A DNA stretch of 64,000 bases from Enoplosus armatus (GCF_043641665.1 NW_027261182.1:197001-261000); one strand, 5' to 3'. Positions 25,029 through 38,147 are shown, counted from the stretch's first letter. A program made the numbers and translations. The notes: a model not told the origin generated them from the letters alone.

Positions 25029-26508
25029 CCCAGGACATTATTTTTTATCTTCTTTGTTTGGAAAATGGAAGAAAAGACTTTGCGTCGATATCTGAGATGA
25101 CACATTTTACTCGTGTGGAAATGTTCTCGTGCCCTGTGTCGGCATGTGTAATTCCAGGGTCGATGAGCCAACAGGTTACAGAGTCACTTAAAAACAGCGA
25201 GCAACAGCTGGGGATGTTTCATGTTTCACTTCTTTTCTCCTTGTTCTTTTGTGATATAGAGCTCAGGGCACCAAAAACATGCGCAAGATCCAAATGTGCA
25301 CCGACAAAAGACAGAAGCAATCAAAGAAACATGATGTGTGATCAGAGCCATAGTGACAAAGTACAGATTCAACAAACGCCTTCTCTCCACTGGACCTGCT
25401 GACACCCTCAAACCCTCAGCAGTCCATTTTTCACCTGTTGCTGAGAGTCCAGGTCCACGAAGCAGAACAGATAAAGCAGATGAAGCTTTTCCAGTTAGCC
25501 TTGATGGTATTGTAAACGCATCTGACCCACAGACGGTGAAACCTGTAGGCTTCAAAGCAGCACATTGACCTCTGGTCCCTCCTCACCCTCAACCACTCTA
25601 TGAGGCCCATTACCGGCCCATTATAGTAATTCAATGGGATGCTGTCTGCATGGTAGCCTGCAGGGCGCACACACACACACACATACAACAATATATGTAC
25701 AGTAATTAGAGATCTGCACATCCACATACATAAACTGCACAATCTCAGTGCAGACTAAATCTATAAACGAGATCAAATCCTTTTCTACAAACACACACAG
25801 CCAGTAGATTCATGAAAACACACAAACAAAAAGACCACCAGAAACCTTAATAACAAGAAAAAGAAAACAGTGAGAAGGGAAACGTCTGATGAAATTTAGT
25901 GGCAACACCAAAATGAGATGTCTTCCATCTGCTGGCATTATAACTCCAACTCATTATGAGTCTTTACATCAAAACCAGCCAATTTGAAGTGTTTGCTTAA
26001 AAACTTATGAATTAATTGGTTGAAATATATTTTTAGCATGTAGGGATTAAAACCCCTCTGCAGCCCCCCATGGCCCTGCAAAGGACAAGAGGGTATATAC
26101 AAGTTAATGCATTTCAGTGAAGAAAGAAAGACCTTATAGGTTCGGTCCCAGAACTGTTTCAATTGGTGCTAACATGAATATTAAAAGCTACACTACTTGC
26201 ATTAGTTAACTGTTTACACTGGCCTGTAAAATAGCCTTAAAGCCACTTTTGGGACTCAAAAAGAAAAAAAAACGTTTTAAAATGTGAGGAAAAGCTTAAA
26301 AACCACTGCAGTGCTGCATGTCAAAAGCCAATATTTATCTTTTGTTCTGTGCCATGAAAACACTGAAATATGCTGCTGTTTCTTTTGATTTCATCAGCAA
26401 TGTCTCCGAGGTCCTATTCCGTCTTTGTCTTCTCACATGCAAATGCTCAACTTGCAAATGCTCATTCACTCACACATGCATGCCTATGTGCTGGCTTGTC
26501 CCGTGCAT

Positions 26509-26510
<2 letters not shown>

Positions 26511-26592
<82 letters not shown>
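26511..26592 (+). repeat. (CA)41 microsatellite
   Basis: Perfect run of about 82 bp following CCGTGCATGT. Confidence 0.95.
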
Positions 26593-26594
<2 letters not shown>

Positions 26595-27759
26595 AGCCTA
26601 ACAAAATCCACGGTCAAGCATGCTTTGGACACTGCCATCCAATTTATGTGACTGAGTGAGCAGGCGGTGGGGTGAATAAGCTTTAATGGGTTAAAGGGGG
26701 ACGTGTAAAGAGCTCAGAGCCTGGGAGGTTTACTGCTTATACTGTGTCCTCATGCTCGAGTCTCATTCAGAAAAAAGAGTAAACCAACCGTCAGTAGGCA
26801 AAGAAAAGGAGGCTGAGCTACAGTATTAAAGTGGACCTTTAAGTGCAGACAAAATGAAATGGTGTTATAAACTGATACCTGGTTGGAAGAGTACCTAAAG
26901 GCAGGTACAAATACCATTAATCAGTGTTTCTTATGGGTCTGGGTTCAGACCACTTTGTGGTGAGGAACAGAAATCAGCTGTATATTTATATCATACTATA
27001 ATATTAACATGTGGTTGTAAAAAATATAATACGCTCCATATTATATTATATAGATCCATAACTGGTTTGTGGGCCTGTTTCCGAAAAACTTGCATTTACT
27101 ACACTTAAGTTAGGGGCCAGGGCTCAGAGACATGCTGCAGCCACAGAAGTTTAGGGGCCAACAAACCTTCGCTGACAGGAAATCAGGCCGTGATTTCACT
27201 GGTTTGTGTGGAAAGTGGGCCCAGGAAACGTTTGGGCAATTTAGAATCGGATATATTTGGCTGCTTCTCTTTCTACTAAGAAACTGAGCATCCATATCTG
27301 ACCTGCTGTCATACAGGCCCCATTTATAGTGTGTGTGCACCGTACGGAGAAAACCAAGCTGAGGAGGATGAGAAACTTCATGGTGGAACAACACAGAAAA
27401 AAGAGCCGCATTGAAATCAGCAAGTACATTTCTCCTCTGTGACAAAAACATTAATAAAAGTTGATTTATGATAAAACAAATGAGCGTGAACCTTCCATCT
27501 TGTATTAGTGATTGAAAGGAAAAACAGCTTTATTCTAAGAATTGATGATAATTGAAAGTGACATGAAACTCAACCTCAATCTGATAACGACTGAATAAAA
27601 CTTGCAGATGAGAAAGCTGAGCTTGATGGACGCAGCGGAGGAACGATGTCACATCTATAAATAGCATTTCTATGTGAAATATTCATTAGACTAAGTGAGA
27701 GATAGATGGATGGAAGGGGGGGGGGGCACAGGAAAAAAAATACAGATTTAGAAGAGAGA

Positions 27760-27910
27760 TGTGAGAGAGACAGGGAGAGAGAGAGACAGAGAGACAGACA
27801 GAGAGAGACAGGGTGAGAGAGACAGCGAGAGAGAGAGACAGAGAGAGAGACAGGGAGAGACAGAGAGAGAGACAGGGAGAGACAGAGAGAGAGAGACAGA
27901 CAGAGAGAGG
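27760..27910 (+). repeat. (GAGA/GACA)n purine-rich repeat
   Basis: Imperfect GAGAGACAGAGAGAGACAGG tandem sequence of about 150 bp. The Arg/Glu-rich ORF across it is compositional. Confidence 0.9.
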
Positions 27911-30149
27911 TTATCAGAGAGTGGGAGACTTACAGGCAGAATGGAGGTAAGAACTCAGATAAACATTTGGAAGAATTGGGGGGGAGAGTGAAAAAGAGGC
28001 TAAGAAACGAGGGAAAACAGACAGATAATTGGGCCATGGCGTCTGCCCCCCAGCCTGCAGTGTCACCCACCATTTGTCTCCTCTCCCATGCAGAGAGAGG
28101 GAGCGAGGCTCAGAGCAAAACACTGTCACAGAAATGACAAAAACACACAGACAATCTTCCCTCTGCAACACCGGAATAAATACAAACATGGAATAAATGA
28201 GGAGGCGTTAAACTTTCTTCACCCCGGTGCCTGAATAAGTAATTGTTTTTCTCACCTTGGGGTCCAGGCTCATTAAAACGTAGCCCTGGCTTTGTATGTG
28301 GAGACACTGTCAAGCATGAGTCACTGGAGAGAAACAGGCAAGACAAGGTGGGCAGCGAAGCAAACCCTAACATGCAGTCGGTGGTGGGTCACGGATCCTC
28401 AGTCCGAAAGGGACAGTTCATGAATTAAACCGAAAAATATTAAAGTAACATTTGTCTTGTCTGCTTTAGTTTTCTTTCCTTCTAAACTTGAGGAGGTGAT
28501 TTATTTTTCTTTAATCTTCCTCCCGTCTTTCATGGACCAACAAGGACTCAACACGAGAGGATTCAACACTGGAGGTCGTCAATAAAACCTTTATCCGGTA
28601 TTTTATAACTGAACCAGACAACCATCTGTTACAATTCTAGCGACACATTAAAAATGTCCATGTAGCCCAAACACTCTTAAAGTCATGATGAAATTAAAAT
28701 AAATGTGTAACAGAGGTGGTCTGGTCGTTTCTGCTGAAGTGGGCCGGCGTGGACCACAGGTCTGCCGTCCCGTCAGCTGTAGAGAGGGAATTTGTTGACA
28801 TTGTGAAAAGTGTAACTCTCTTGAACGTACTTTGGACCAGCTGCAGGACTGCAGACCTATTGAACTAGCAGAGCTTTTTACAGCACTAATCAATAAATAC
28901 AGAGACAGACAGGGTGGCATTACATTTCAGGAAACTATGGAGCTCAGAGACGTCTAGAACAGCTGACGACTCCTTTCTATTCTGAGGGTGGGGGGGGGGC
29001 AGAGAGAGAGAAAGAAAGATAAGAGACGAGAAGAAACCAAAAGAGAAATAATAAAGATGTAATACGCGTCACAGTCACAGTTTCAGCTGTTGTCTCTCAA
29101 ATATACCAAAATCTAAATATGTGTGCACCGTCAAAATCTCACAGTTCAATTTGTCACACAAATACTGTCACAGCGAGAGTAAAATCAGAGCCACGACATG
29201 TGCAGCAGTCCAGAAACAGCTCATGAATTTCAGCTTCAAGTCTCTGTGGGGACACCAGCTCGTTCAGTTTCAAATCACACGTCCCATAAAGACAGAAAAG
29301 ACCACACAAAACCACTTTTGCCTAATTCAAGAACAGATAAGCCAAAGCAGCTTCTGTGACTCCAAACAGTCATTTCCACTAAGTGTTTGCGAGCAGCAGC
29401 CGGACGGAAGCAGAATACTGATGGAGGTTTCAGTTCCAGACTCCATGGGGAAAGTGACAAAGTGTGCGAAGCACTTTCAAACTGCTCGAGTGGAGCTCCT
29501 CGGAGCTGAGCAGGACGGGACGGTGCTCAGTGCTTAACTGTAACGTAGAACAGGGACTGGATGAATTTGAGGGAGGCGCTCTGAATCAACTTTCCCCAGA
29601 AAAATAACGATGACATACTTTAACCATGTGCTTTTTATTGTAACCATGACGACGAAGCCCCCCTAACCTTAACAAAACACACATTTTTAACCCAAACCTA
29701 ACCAAGTCAGATTTGGTCTGTAGCAGTTGTGGAAGGACGATGTTGTCCTGCGGATGCCGATTACGTGAAAACAATTATGTGAAGTAATGTTGACTGGCGA
29801 GCTAATGCTAGCTAAAGCTGGGAAAGTCAATGATCAGTTGCGAATCCACTTGATAAAAGACTTCTAACTAACTTTGAATCTGACACAGTGCTGTTTGGTA
29901 TCTCTGGGATGCACTCGTGGAGCAACGTCCGTGTTTGATTCTGAAGCCGATGTGTTTGTGATGTCAGTGTGAGGCACCGATCGGGGATGTTTGCGATCGT
30001 CTTCCCTCCTCTGGAAGGAAGCGGAGAAGTTGGACCGTTGTTATGGCGATAGTGGAACCAGTCTTGCCAGGGTGTCTGCGGAAACCGAGCGTAACCATAA
30101 CAACGACGGAACTCTCCTCTAGAATGCTGCTGTGTTTAAGACCCTCAAG

Positions 30150-30162
30150 ACACACACACACT

Positions 30163-30211
<49 letters not shown>

Positions 30212-30230
30212 ACACACACACACACACACA
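30150..30230 (+). repeat. (CA)n microsatellite, interrupted
   Basis: About 80 bp of CA with CTCACGCA and CCCACA interruptions. Confidence 0.95.
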
Positions 30231-30605
30231 CTGGCTGACTGCCAGTAGAGATGCAGCCCACATCCAAACCAGAAGTCAACACACTGAAAGAAGCTGAAGA
30301 GATTTTCACATGAACCACAAATACAAACTTTATGACTTTTATTCTCTTTCAAACACGAACTTTGTTTTTAACTTACTCTCCTGGTTCAAAGGGTAAGAAA
30401 GCTTAGACACAACCCAAACTCACAAACCAGAACCATGGGGGGGGGGTGGGGGCGTACAGCCAGTAAGGTGTGAACAGTGAAATCTAACTTTTAAAATTAA
30501 TAAGATGATTTAAATATGCGTTGTTGTTGAAAATAAAACTTTTGACTCAACAAACTGATCCACAAGGCCAGTGATGTTGTAGGGGTGGAGCTGGACTCTC
30601 TGACG

Positions 30606-30624
30606 GGGGGGGGGGGGGGGGGGG
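30606..30624 (+). repeat. Poly-G flanked by a short direct repeat
   Basis: GGAGCTGGACTCTCTGACG, then about 19 G, then GCTGGACTCTCTGACG again. The 16-bp phrase GCTGGACTCTCTGACG flanks the homopolymer as a direct repeat (starting about 30,590 and 30,625). Confidence 0.9.
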
Positions 30625-31019
30625 GCTGGACTCTCTGACGGTGGTGTCAGAGAGGAGGATGCTGTCCAAGCTGCGGGTCATCTTGGACGATGTCTCACAG
30701 CCTCTCCACGACGTACTGGTCAGACACAATATTTATAAATTTATGCTGCTTTCTACTCTTGAATGGGAGTACTGAGAGTTTGTGAGCAGATAAAGACATG
30801 AGGAGTTATAGATATAGATAGTGACAGACATATTCAGGGATAGAATAAATAGAATTAAAGTCTCTAGTCTAAAGAAAAGACCCTCCCAGAGTCCACGTGG
30901 GGGGGGGTTCCTGGTATCAAAGCTTCGGGCGCAGCCTGTGCAGAGTCAACACACTGACATGAAACTGACAAACACTCACACAAACACATAAAGCAAGATT
31001 ACATGCAAGCAAATAATGC

Positions 31020-31022
<3 letters not shown>

Positions 31023-31070
<48 letters not shown>

Positions 31071-31079
31071 ACACACACA
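31023..31079 (+). repeat. (CA)n microsatellite
   Basis: About 55 bp of CA with one CAGACA interruption near 31,066. Confidence 0.95.
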
Positions 31080-31526
31080 GATGAGTCGAGACTACTTAGA
31101 TCCACGAGATGATGTGTGATTTAAAGTGGCACGTGTAAATAATGTCCTGCTTATCGTGGAGAAAAGCAATTAAGGCACACTGTCATGCATCGCTGAGGGG
31201 CAGCAAGCTCGTGGAACACTCCTGAAGTCCTGCTGCTCTGCGCATGATCCACCTCCGAGCTTTCTGCCTTTGGTTTCCTTCTTTACTCGCCTGCCCTTCA
31301 ATATGCAGCTTCATTCTCTACAGCAGGGCCGCCTGGGGGGTTCATTTCAGTTATGGATCTGATGCACGGTTCACTGTTGGTGGTGCACCGTTGCTGAACG
31401 AGCGGAGAGGTAGGAAACGCATTGCACACACATGCACGGCTCGTGAGGAACTTCCCGCCTACATTTGAAAAGCCCCCAGCCTCTCCATCGTGACTTACAG
31501 AGAGAAAGAACAGAGTGGAGGAACCC

Positions 31527-31548
31527 CCCCCCCCCCCCCCCCCCCCCC
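31527..31548 (+). repeat. Poly-C homopolymer
   Basis: Run of about 22 C preceded by GAGGAA and followed by TCCACC. Length is probably assembly-sensitive. Confidence 0.9.
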
Positions 31549-32292
31549 TCCACCTGGCTGGCTGTGTTTCAGCACTTTTAATCTTTAAGCATCATCACAT
31601 CGCGTGCTACATTACATTGCATTAACAAGATGCATCCCCCTCCCGCTGGCTCCCACTTACAGTGAGCATGACCACATTAAGGACAGCACCCATCACGTTT
31701 TGTTTGCGTGTGGTCTGGGCATGTTTGCATACATGTCATCTGAACGCAGCTGCACTGCCCATGGTGAAAGTTTCCTACACAGAGAATAATACATGAAGCA
31801 GCTCAGTCAGGCATGGTTAACCTGAGCCTTCACATTTCGCCTGATTATAGCTTGTAAATGTGCCGGGATGATCTCAAAGGCTTTCTTGAACTCTACTTGG
31901 TCTTTACTCCATATAATTTTCACGAATAAGATAATTCTCTACTAGGAAATGTCCCCTCAATAACCCAGTTTGCCCCAATAAAGTCCAATTAATGAACTGC
32001 TTATAAGCAGAATTATGAAACGGGAATTAATGACTCAGTGTTGCGCCTTTTATGAAAGCGTTACCCACTAAACAGACGGAGTCAAAGCTAATAATCAGTG
32101 TGAAACTAGTGCACAAGGCTGGATTAAGATAAATTAGAGCAGGCTAATGTGCAGTTTAGCTGTTAGCAATTATTTGGTAACAATGTTTATTCAAATGAGT
32201 CTGTGATATTGGGCTTTATGAATAAAACTGACTTGAAGTGTCCTTTGTTGCCTCAGTTGTTGTTGACGCACATACATGAATAAACACACTTC

Positions 32293-32294
<2 letters not shown>

Positions 32295-32353
<59 letters not shown>
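32295..32353 (+). repeat. (TG)n microsatellite
   Basis: Perfect TG run of about 58 bp between CTTCACTG and TTGAGGACTG. Confidence 0.95.
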
Positions 32354-32356
<3 letters not shown>

Positions 32357-33536
32357 GAGGACTGTGGTGATGACTTCATCTCTGTTTAGCAGAGTCATCC
32401 TCAGCTGGAAACACAACATCACATTAACAGCTCAGTCTGTTTATTTCACTATATCTTTCTTCAGTCTGCTGTTTCTCTGCTTCTTCAGGACCGAGCGAGT
32501 GTCGTAGTCCTGAGAACATGCGGAGGGTCCAGACGTGAAGGTGTGCTGTTCTCGGGGGGGCTCCCCAGTGGACACTTCCTCTCAGGGAGAACAGTTTGGT
32601 CCTAAACGCCCACTGATATGGTCAGTGTGTGCCAATACACAAGGACACGGTCAGTTACTCTCTGCGTGAAGCCATGAATCTGAGTTGATTTTAATGCAAC
32701 AAAACGTTGTTTTATTAATATTTATACAGTCGTTATATTTATCATCATCATGATATCATTTTATCTGCATTCTGTTTTTCAAACACATGTAAATGCACCA
32801 GTTCCACAGTGACCTAAATCCTTACATCATGGGCTGGTTTTATACATTGCATTAACATCATAATGTATTGTAGCCTTCTACTCTATTTAACCGTCAGCAG
32901 TTTCCACTGCAGAGGACTGGCCTGGTTAGAATCCAGTGTCTGGGGAAACATCCTGGATCTCTTCCCAATTAGATGTGTTTCTCCTCTGAGAATAGCTTTT
33001 ATTTTACAGAAGCTGTATGATTAAAGCTATAAATCTGGGTCAGTAAACACTCTCACAGGAATGATAAGTTGCTAAATGCCTCACTGTGATTGTTTTACAT
33101 TTGCAGAGCTCAGATCCAGACAGCTCATAGTGACCCAGCAGGTAGGGGTTCAGTTTCCTGGTCAAAGGTGCTTCGGTCCGCACATAGACACAAAATGGCA
33201 GACTGTAATGTTGGCAGAAATAATCCTGTTCATTACGATTAATGGATCCAGGCAAAGAACCACTGCTGTCCCGGCTCCGTAGATTGATTGATTTATATTT
33301 ACACAACTGGCCGAATGTAGGAGGAGACTAATATTATTAATACACTCTGCGTTGGGATGTAGGTATGTCAGCTTAAGTTCAAAACATACAAAAGTATACA
33401 TCTACATGCAAAGAGTGCTCATTTGACACATATCAAGGAGAGATATTTCCAAAATATATTGACAATGAAAGCCATCGAATTGTAAAGTCACATTTCTTTG
33501 TGTGCTTTGAAAGAGAACCGAGGAATCTGCATATTC

Positions 33537-33704
33537 TTTCTGTGGGTTTCCTCACAGTCCACAAACATGCAGGTACAGGTACAAGTGTGTCAGTCATGTG
33601 ATGTCCAGGGTGTCCCCTACCTCCTGACCGATTCTGCGATAGGCTTTAGCCCCCATGAGACCCAGGGTGGGTGGTTTAGAAAATGGATGGATCGGTCAAG
33701 TTGA
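33537..33704 (+). mobile_element. Degenerate dispersed repeat (retroposon-like 3' tail)
   Basis: Carries ordered phrases of a very common fish interspersed repeat: GTGGGTTTCCTCACAGTCCACAAACATGCAGGT, then a GTCCAGGGTGTCCCCTACC block, then GCGATAGGCTTTAGCCCCCATGAGACCC, then GAAAATGGATGGAT. The last phrase resembles the 3' tail of LINE/SINE-type elements in teleosts. Family assignment is from memory; no coding capacity. Confidence 0.7.
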
Positions 33705-35040
33705 ATAGAAAGTGCACAGCTGAACAGAGGCTCCCTGCCGCCTCAGAGCTGGTAGATATGTTTTAATGGCTGTAATTTCTTTTTAATGGCTACATTACAG
33801 CGCAGAGCCGAAACAATCACGTCTGAACTGTATCTGTGAGACTTGAAGCTTCACTCCGGGCGGGGGGGAAGACAGAGAGAAGGATTGCCTGTTTCCAACG
33901 TCACCAAGGGAGATGAGAGAATTACTGTATAACACAACAGACAAACCTCTAAAAAAGGACTAAATTAAGCAAAGAGAATCCGTGTGATGTCTGCTTGTTA
34001 GCTCCTTTCTTTGAGATGTGATTAAAAGGCCAAGCCAGCACCCTGAGGAGGGCGAGGTGGAGAGAGGGAGTGATGGGGCGGGAGCAGAAGCAATCAACTT
34101 GATTTGCTGTCAGTTTCCATAGGCGGTGTGGATATTTCAGCATGTAGGACCTGAGAACTCTTCTCCTTAATCATTTGCCAGTTACAGAGTCATGGGGGAG
34201 AAGGGAGGGAATATAATTCCTCAGAGACGTCACTTCTAGCATGTAAAGCTTCGGGCGGCAGCATCAGTAGTTTTAGGCAGAAACACTAAAATAGGTCACA
34301 TTATCACACATGGCATGTCTTTTGTTTTTAGACTCTAACATGTGCTTTAATGTAGAGGAGAGTAAACACACCAACATCACCCAGTCTTATCCAAATTATA
34401 ATCAGGGAAACAGTTACAGATTTAAAGTAAAGCACAGATTTTGTCTTTGGGGGTAATGAATTTGAAATAATATTTGTTATCTTGTAATTATGTGCTTTGT
34501 CCTGATGCATTGTTAATTCACATTACGATGTTATGTAATTTTCAGGGTAATTATTTAAATGGTGGAACGCAGCAGGAAGATGCATCATCCATCAATGGTT
34601 TGTCAAAATAAGAGCAAGAGTTTTTAAGATTCACTCGAGATATGACTTTTGACAGACCCAAAGACAGGACAAACAAATGACACATGGGGAAGGTCATTAA
34701 AGTGCGTTTCAAGACGTCTGAGAGGTCGGAGCCCCGATCGAGAGGCAAACACAAGGACACAACGGTGACAGATGAGCACGAGCAACGGCAGCTAAATGAA
34801 AAGCCGGTTCAGGATAAATAGGTCAGGAGGGAAAACAGACGAGGAATAAAAACAACAGACAAAGAAAACAAAAGGTGCAGCGCTCGACACAAGAAGGACT
34901 TCCGTTACACGTCTGTCACTTTCACTGTGACCCAGTTTCACCGCCGTGTACGACGCTGGTGCACGCCTGGTGTGGGTGTGAGAAATGTGCTGTGGCATGT
35001 GTGTGTCACACATATCAGTGTTAAACTTGCCCTGTCCACT

Positions 35041-35101
<61 letters not shown>
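35041..35101 (+). repeat. (TG)n microsatellite
   Basis: Perfect run of about 60 bp, with a second shorter TG run at 35,171-35,198. Confidence 0.95.
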
Positions 35102-35102
<1 letters not shown>

Positions 35103-35370
35103 AGTTCTGTCAATTTGAGTGTGTCTCTCCGCTGACCTGACTAACATCTTAACAAGAATCAAATCTGTGGCTGTGTGTGTGTGTGTGTGTGTGTGTGTTA
35201 TGTTATTATCTGGAGAATGTCGTCTGAATATCTCAGTTACATTTGGTTTTGTTGCATTTTGCTCTGATTTACAAACTTGCAAAACATATTGAAATGAGAA
35301 ATAATGACTGCGGCTGGTAAATATTCCACCATTTAGCAGGTGCATTTCAAAAAGAGTGTGTCTGTTCACT

Positions 35371-35452
35371 TGTCCATCTGTCTGTCTCTGTGCCTGCCTG
35401 TCTGTCTGTCTGTCTGCCTGCCTGCCTGCCTGCCTGCCTGTCTGTCTGTGTG
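35371..35452 (+). repeat. (CTGT/CTGC)n tetranucleotide repeat
   Basis: CTGTCTGTCTCTGTGCCTGCCTGTCTG-type array of about 80 bp, similar in sequence to the tract at 8,346. Confidence 0.9.
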
Positions 35453-35957
35453 TGTGCGTCTGTGGTCTGTGTTATCTGTGAGTGTGAGAACTGAGTGCTA
35501 TGCTGTGCAGCCCTGGGGGAGGTGAAGCCGCATTCAGGAACCTCTATGGGCGCCACAAAGCTGCATTCATCCAACTGAATAGATGTTTTCTACAACCAGG
35601 CACTAGTCATCCCAACTCCACTGGAACGCCTCTATGAGTTACCACTCTCCCTGCCTTGGTATGCAAAGCCTTATCCAGCAAAAACACAAATGGTTGGATT
35701 AACAAAAGACACAAAACACACTTACATGACAACACTGAAGGGACACTCTCCAATTTCAAAGGATGAGGATTTCTGGACCCTCATTTCTCCTCATCCTCAT
35801 GGGACGGAGGGGTGGACGGTTGAGAGTCACATGATAAAGTGTCAGTAAGTCACAGTGCAGGTTACACAGACATCAAATATGACAGATGATCATGTTGGAA
35901 GGAAAACAGACGTTGTTTTCTGCTCACTTTCTCTCCTCCTACTTAAAGTACTGGAGT

Positions 35958-35976
35958 TCTACATTTCCCAGAATGC
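35958..35976 (+). promoter_or_regulatory. ZNF143/SBS-like motif
   Basis: TCTACATTTCCCAGAATGC closely fits the long ZNF143 consensus (ACTACAnTTCCCAGnATGC). There is no CpG-rich promoter around it, so it may be part of an interspersed repeat carrying this word. Confidence 0.4.
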
Positions 35977-36897
35977 CTTCTGCACAGGAACCATAAACTG
36001 TGTGGCAGGAACTTACTACTTTCCCCCCCCAAAAATAAATAAGTTCACAAATGCATTGTGAACATTTGGGGCGACTGCAGCAGTGCTCCTTGTGGGGATT
36101 CTTTTATACGGCTGCTTAACGAAATCAAAATGTTTCAGAGTGGATTTTTCTTTTTACGGGGAGACGAATCACCGTCCTGCAGAGCGAAGGGCGGAGACAC
36201 TTACTGTTCAGAGTGATAGAGTCTATGAAGGGCAATATTTACAGTTGCCTTCCCACACTGTTGCGCTGTCAGATTACGGTGGCGTTGTCCTTGTATCATG
36301 GCTGCCAGCAGGCACTGTGAAACCTTGTAAGCTGGGATGCAATTCTGATTTGGAAGTTAAAAGGCTGCTAGCAGAGTAAAGCAGCATGGAGCCACAGCTG
36401 GAGTCTAATGAAGGTATCAAGCAGCAGAAAGAGAAAAAAACAGCCTCTCATTCAAATTCAGGTAATGTCTCTTTCCAATTAACAGAGTGCCAGAGTCATG
36501 ATTCCCCACATTGACTTCCTGTCAGCAGAGTCCCTGCTCACTCCCGCTGCAGACACTGGTGTAGAGTTTCGCCTGATCGGTCACTTGGAAAGGCCCAGGC
36601 AGCTGTCAATCGATATTGGGAGGGGGGGGTGGGGGAGGTCAGGCACCTCATTTGAGACCCTTATGCTAATTTTGTTGGACTGTGCAAGTTAGTTTTTCAC
36701 AGCATGCTTCTGCTGCACAGGTGGTCTCAGAGGCCCGTTCATCGAAACCTCAGCTGGTGAAACAACTGCTTCAAACTTTGATAGCCGCGCGATGATTGGT
36801 TAACGGTAGATGTGATGCAGTCTGATTGGATGAATGTGGTTGGAAAATACAGGACAGATGTCAGAACTGAGGTGATGGCACAGGAAATAAACTCCGC

Positions 36898-37150
36898 GGC
36901 CACTTTAACAGGTACACTTGTAAAATCTAAAGCAATCCAATACAACAGCTCAGCCACAAATTCTACCTTTACAAAGAGAATAATGTCAGAGGGGTTATTG
37001 AGTCCAGTCCAGCTGCGATCTCAATCATAAACACATAGTTGAATTAAGATTTCTTGGAAGGTTTTAACAAGAACTGAGCATTATGAGCTCCGTAAAGGTA
37101 AAACATGTGGCAGAGCTGTTGCCCTGGATTGCATTCGGTTTTATAGGAGT
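36898..37150. repeat. Inverted pair of diverged repeat copies
   Basis: The plus-strand segment 36,898-36,990 (GGCCACTTTAACAGGTACAC, AAAGCAATCC, ACAACAGCTCAGCCACAAATTC, TACCTTTAC) aligns with the reverse complement of 37,076-37,150 (AATGCAATCC, CAACAGCTCTGCCACATG, TACCTTTACGGAG). The first phrase resembles the GGCCACTTTATTAGGTACACC element common in fish. The two copies face each other with an 85-bp spacer. Confidence 0.7.
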
Positions 37151-38110
37151 AACGAATAACGTGCCCAGGAAGTGTTTATTCTTATGACTCAGGATGCACC
37201 AATCGGGTGTTGGACCGATTATCCGCAGATCTGGTGTCAGACGTGAGCACATTAAATACAGTTTCTCCATCAGTGTTTCAGCATCAGTTATCAAATCTGG
37301 ATTCAGGTGTCAGGAGTGTGCACAAGAAGGGTAGTTTTGATGACTTAACTTAACTAATAAACTTCATTAACATGATCACAAAACAAAAACATCTGACACA
37401 GGTGCACCACAACTCAGCAGGTAGAAAAAGCAGATTCAGAACCAAAGAAAAGAGGATGGAAAAGCACACGAGGAAAACATTCACTCTCATTATGCTGCAA
37501 TATAACACTGGTGGACTGTTGTTTCTTTGCCCCCCGTCACACAGTTTCTATATTCATATATTATACAAGCTCTGCACATCTGGAGCTGCTGCACGGCGCC
37601 TTATTCCAACAAACCCCCCCCCATCAGCACCTCTTCCATTTACAAAGGATCGCCTCCTGTAAGACTCCAAGACCATTTTATAAACACACATTCAAAAGAT
37701 AATAGGAAACGCCATAAACTACCATGATGTCACAAAAAGGCCCACTGTGGAGTGCCTCAAGTAGCACACACTCACATCTCAAAGGGAATATCAAAGATTG
37801 TAGGGGAATATTACAGAGACAGGAAAGAAAACGCATCATGAAGCGCTACAGACTCCCCGCAGAGCTCCACAGACCCGCAGGCGTCCCTTCAGAACTATTA
37901 CAGAGGAGGAGCAGAGGGTCTCATCTCAAACCACAGAGAGCTTCATGGCTACAAGCAGCAGAACGAATCTCAGATACAGAATTCATTGTTTTGATGATGG
38001 TAAAAATGAGCAGACATGACATGTGGTGTGTTAGAGCGTCACATCAGGTCTGGTCCTGCAGAGGACACCCAGCGTCCTGACAATAAACACACAGACACAG
38101 ATGGACTCAC

Positions 38111-38147
38111 CCACTCCTATTTTCTCGTCCTCCGTCGGCGTCCACAT
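38111..38147 (-). CDS. dock3: DOCK3 start-codon exon (partial gene)
   Basis: The minus strand reads ATG at 38,147-38,145, giving MWTPTEDEKIGV plus one base, then a GTGAGT donor (38,110-38,105). Mammalian DOCK3 begins MWTPTEEEKYGV, and its first exon also stops just before the SH3 domain. DOCK3 (MOCA) is a neuronal, cytoplasmic atypical guanine-nucleotide exchange factor that activates Rac1 with an ELMO partner. Only these 12 codons are in the window; the rest must lie at lower coordinates or outside. The call rests on 10 of 12 identical residues, the correct donor phase, the CpG-rich leader and the expected linkage with dcaf1. A DOCK4-like paralog is less likely. Confidence 0.85.

Larger units (their letters stand above)
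25029..33536. other. Non-coding stretch; possible 3' UTR at its start
   Basis: Sequence just after 25,028 could be the 3' UTR of the plus-strand gene; no convincing poly-A signal was picked out. The rest holds a poly-G run at 27,717-27,726, a GAGACA/GAGAGA repeat (27,760-27,910), G- or C-homopolymers (30,605-30,624; 31,527-31,548) and several CA/TG runs. No exon supported. Confidence 0.45.
1..38110 (-). other. dock3: Presumptive dock3 intron 1 (gene-poor, repeat-rich)
   Basis: The dock3 start exon at 38,111-38,147 ends in a GT donor facing this stretch, so transcription in the minus direction runs through it. I looked for the expected second exon (SH3 segment following the start, like VVICSFRGSVPQG in mammals) and did not see it, so intron 1 probably continues beyond base 1. 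The first dock3 intron is also very long in mammals. The only coding-like sequence inside is the plus-strand exon at 24,884. The intron assignment is inference; the lack of recognisable minus-strand exons is what I see. Confidence 0.6.
33705..38110. other. Non-coding stretch with repeats, nothing coding supported
   Basis: Holds TG runs at 35,041-35,101 and 35,171-35,198, a CTGT/CTGC tract, a ZNF143-like motif at 35,958 and an inverted repeat pair around 36,898-37,150 (all listed). The ORF at 36,083-36,379 (98 codons) matches nothing I know. Confidence 0.45.

Noticed and set aside
29121..29537. 138-codon plus-strand ORF
   Set aside because: No splice acceptor or promoter context, no codon bias, no recognised family.
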